From assembly GCA_937890845.1 (NCBI GenBank), contig CALADR010000172.1:1-8364 (forward strand): DNA of 8,364 nucleotides. The letters are read 5' to 3'. The notes beneath the pieces are model-generated. The model was given only the letters and a program-made list of their open reading frames with translations, did not search any database and had not been told where the DNA came from. Made by a program: the position numbers and the translations under genes. Source of the DNA: an uncultured Bacteroidales bacterium. Lineage in GTDB: Bacteria > Bacteroidota > Bacteroidia > Bacteroidales > UBA932. Numbering within the stretch: position 1 is the stretch's first letter; each line of letters starts with the position of its first letter. Shown here piece by piece: positions 7,077-8,364 of the stretch.

Positions 7077-7152
7077 CGCGGGATAGAGCAGTTGGTAGCT
7101 CGTCGGGCTCATAACCCGGAGGCCGGAGGTTCGAGTCCTCCTCCCGCTACCA
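7077..7152 (+). tRNA. Initiator tRNA-fMet (anticodon CAU)
   Basis: A complete 76-base tRNA with encoded 3' CCA (7150-7152). The acceptor arm 7077-7083 pairs with 7142-7148 except position 1-72, which is C opposite U. The D stem is GAGC/GCTC (7086-7089, 7098-7101) with the A11-U24 pair. The anticodon stem 7103-7107/7115-7119 carries three consecutive G-C pairs next to the loop, and the anticodon CAT is at 7110-7112. The T stem GGAGG/CCTCC (7125-7129, 7137-7141) closes loop TTCGAGT. An unpaired 1-72, A11-U24 and the three G-C pairs are the recognised marks of bacterial initiator tRNA, so it is fMet rather than elongator Met or the tRNA-Ile with modified CAU. The stretch around the anticodon is the same as in E. 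coli tRNA-fMet as I remember it. It has its own promoter and terminator. Confidence 0.96.
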
Positions 7153-7155
7153 AGC

Positions 7156-7192
7156 AGGACAGTTCATTTGAACTGTCCTTTTTTCTTTTTTT
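7156..7192 (+). terminator. Intrinsic terminator of the tRNA-fMet gene
   Basis: A perfect 10-bp stem, AGGACAGTTC (7156-7165) with GAACTGTCCT (7170-7179), closes a four-base loop and is followed by T5-C-T7 (7180-7192). It starts three bases after the tRNA CCA end, so the primary transcript is short and monocistronic. Confidence 0.93.
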
Positions 7193-7213
7193 GTCGATGG
7201 TGAAAATTTACTA

Positions 7214-7260
7214 AGAAGCTGTTTAAATTTTTGTCATTATTAAATTTTTAAGCAGCTTCT
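7214..7260. repeat. Long imperfect inverted repeat upstream of the ATP-grasp gene
   Basis: AGAAGCTGTTTAAA (7214-7227) pairs with TTTAAGCAGCTTCT (7247-7260): 14 consecutive pairs, one of them a G-U wobble at 7222/7252, around a 19-base AT-rich loop. It ends 17 bases before the ATG at 7278 and 5 bases before its ribosome binding site. No T tract follows on the + strand, so it does not look like a normal terminator in that direction. It could be an RNA hairpin in the leader, a dimeric operator, or a small dispersed repeat; the sequence alone does not decide. No clear TAnnTTTG promoter element lies in the gap 7193-7277. Confidence 0.6.
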
Positions 7261-7277
7261 GATATGGAAGGTTGTTA

Positions 7278-8339
7278 ATGTCTGAATCTGTCTATATTTT
7301 CAATCCTGAACACGATTTGTGTCTGGCTAATGGCGACCCCAATTATGTGCCTCCGGCTTCTGCTGTGAAGTTCGGTGTCGATTGTAAGGAAATTGTCGGA
7401 GTAATTGGCGGGAATGACCCGGTAGTAGCTTGGGGGTGGGATTCTGCTTTGAAACGGCGTCTTGTCTTGTCTGGATGTAGCGAGGCAAATCTGCCATCGG
7501 ATGTTGCTATAGCTGCGATCAGGGAATTATCTCACAGAAAATATGCATTGGAAGCCTCTTCCTTTGTGCGGAAAAGACTTTCTTCAGTAGGTTCTTTGTT
7601 AGAGGAAAGTGCAGAAGAACTTTTTTCTGTGGGTGATGTTTATTCGTTTCTTGACAGAAATGACTCTGCTGTATTGAAAGCACCGTGGTCCGGAAGTGGG
7701 AAGGGACTTCGTTGGATAAGAAGGTCGGATATCACTGATTCTGATATAGGATGGTGCAGAAGGGTGATTTCTATCCAGGGGTCAGTCATGGCGGAACGCA
7801 GGGAGAATGTAGTCAGGGATTTTGCCGCACTTTTCAATATTACTGATGAAGGTGTCTTTTTTGAAGGTTTTTCGCTATTTTATACAGGCAACGGGACTTA
7901 TCGTGGTAATGTACTGGCTTCTGACGATTATATCCTTGAGGTACTGTCCGGTTTTGTGCCTTCAGCGGTGATTTTAGAATGTGTCGAATCTTTGAGGTTT
8001 TTTCTTGAACAGCGGTTTTTTGGGAGGTACAGAGGCTTTGCCGGGGTTGATATGTTTATATGTGAGGCTGGAGGCCAATATTTTCTTGCCCCATGTGTTG
8101 AGATTAATGTTCGGATGACAATGGGTTTGCTTGCCAGACGATATTATGACAATTCCTTTAAATACAGGCATCCTGATGATGATGGCAGGTTCGTGCTTGA
8201 GGTAGTCAGTGCCCAGGACTCTGTTTCGCTCTCATCCAGATTGTCATCGGCGGAGGCGGTTCTGACTGCACCCGGCCAGGATAGTCTCTATGCAGTTGCA
8301 GTTTTCAATTTGCCTTTTTCTATTTTCGGAAGACTTTGA
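7278..8339 (+). CDS. Uncharacterised protein with ATP-grasp hallmarks
   Basis: I do not recognise a characterised relative. The 353-residue protein opens with SVYIFNPEHDLCLANGDPNY and PPASAVKF, a charged conserved-looking block I associate with unnamed Bacteroidota proteins. The second half reads like an ATP-grasp ligase: VLKAPWSGSGKGL (132-144) fits the ATP-lysine and glycine-rich loop (K134, K142), VMAERRENVVRDF (from 170) the adenine-side strand with E173, GVDMFI (256-261) supplies D258, and EINVRMTMG has E275, N277 and R279 where ATP-grasp enzymes bind magnesium. There is no signal peptide or membrane segment, so it is probably cytoplasmic. The start at ATG 7278 has GGAAGG (7266-7271) six bases upstream; an in-frame TTG at 7272 is less likely. 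ATP-grasp enzymes join a carboxylate to an amine or thiol; the substrates here are unknown. The ATP-grasp assignment is my inference from motifs. Confidence 0.8.
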   Translation: MSESVYIFNPEHDLCLANGDPNYVPPASAVKFGVDCKEIVGVIGGNDPVVAWGWDSALKRRLVLSGCSEANLPSDVAIAAIRELSHRKYALEASSFVRKRLSSVGSLLEESAEELFSVGDVYSFLDRNDSAVLKAPWSGSGKGLRWIRRSDITDSDIGWCRRVISIQGSVMAERRENVVRDFAALFNITDEGVFFEGFSLFYTGNGTYRGNVLASDDYILEVLSGFVPSAVILECVESLRFFLEQRFFGRYRGFAGVDMFICEAGGQYFLAPCVEINVRMTMGLLARRYYDNSFKYRHPDDDGRFVLEVVSAQDSVSLSSRLSSAEAVLTAPGQDSLYAVAVFNLPFSIFGRL

Positions 8340-8364
8340 TTGATAGAAGGTTTGCATAAACCAA

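Noticed and set aside
6991..7086. A 31-codon frame (MQKKVRKISKKIKINLVFEK...) preceded by GAGG six bases upstream
   Set aside because: It runs through the tRNA promoter and ends inside the mature tRNA-fMet sequence. Its lysine-rich content follows from the A-rich spacer, so chance is the simpler explanation.
7077..7277. tRNA gene as an integration site for a mobile element
   Set aside because: The tRNA is intact, is followed by its own terminator and an ordinary gene, and I see no integrase gene or repeated tRNA 3' end.
8349..8362. GGTTT-GCAT-AAACC small inverted repeat after the last gene
   Set aside because: The stem is only five pairs and the window ends two bases later, so a following T tract or extension cannot be examined.

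Overview
This window looks like chromosomal DNA of a Bacteroidota member, most likely order Bacteroidales. Three intergenic regions carry the Bacteroidota -7 promoter element TAnnTTTG, and the histidyl-tRNA synthetase N-terminus (MAQKPSIPKGTRDF) resembles Bacteroides-type enzymes as I remember them. Base composition is moderately AT-rich. All six protein genes and the tRNA lie on the + strand. I cannot place it to genus.

Layout. (1) Positions 1-3744: the 3' end of a glycine cleavage operon, with gcvPA (5' end outside the window), gcvPB and a dihydrolipoyl dehydrogenase gene, closed by a strong intrinsic terminator. GcvPA and GcvPB together form the glycine decarboxylase (P-protein), and Lpd reoxidises the lipoyl arm of GcvH. 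gcvT and gcvH are not in the window. (2) Positions 3793-4508: a monocistronic Crp/Fnr-family regulator with its own promoter; its phosphate-binding cassette is degenerate and it has a CxCxxC cysteine cluster. (3) Positions 4559-6951: hisS with a hairpin in its short leader, followed by an 11-bp-overlapping EamA/DMT transporter gene. (4) Positions 7035-7184: an initiator tRNA-fMet(CAU) with promoter, encoded CCA and terminator. (5) Positions 7214-8339: a long inverted repeat and then an uncharacterised protein with ATP-grasp hallmarks. The last 25 bases hold no recognisable gene.

The genes are mostly housekeeping: one-carbon/glycine metabolism, tRNA charging and translation initiation. I see no mobile element, CRISPR array, phage gene or defence system. 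The least explained items are the ATP-grasp protein and the inverted repeat before it, the unusual Crp/Fnr sensor domain, and the hisS leader, where a hairpin covers a Shine-Dalgarno site serving a possible alternative start.
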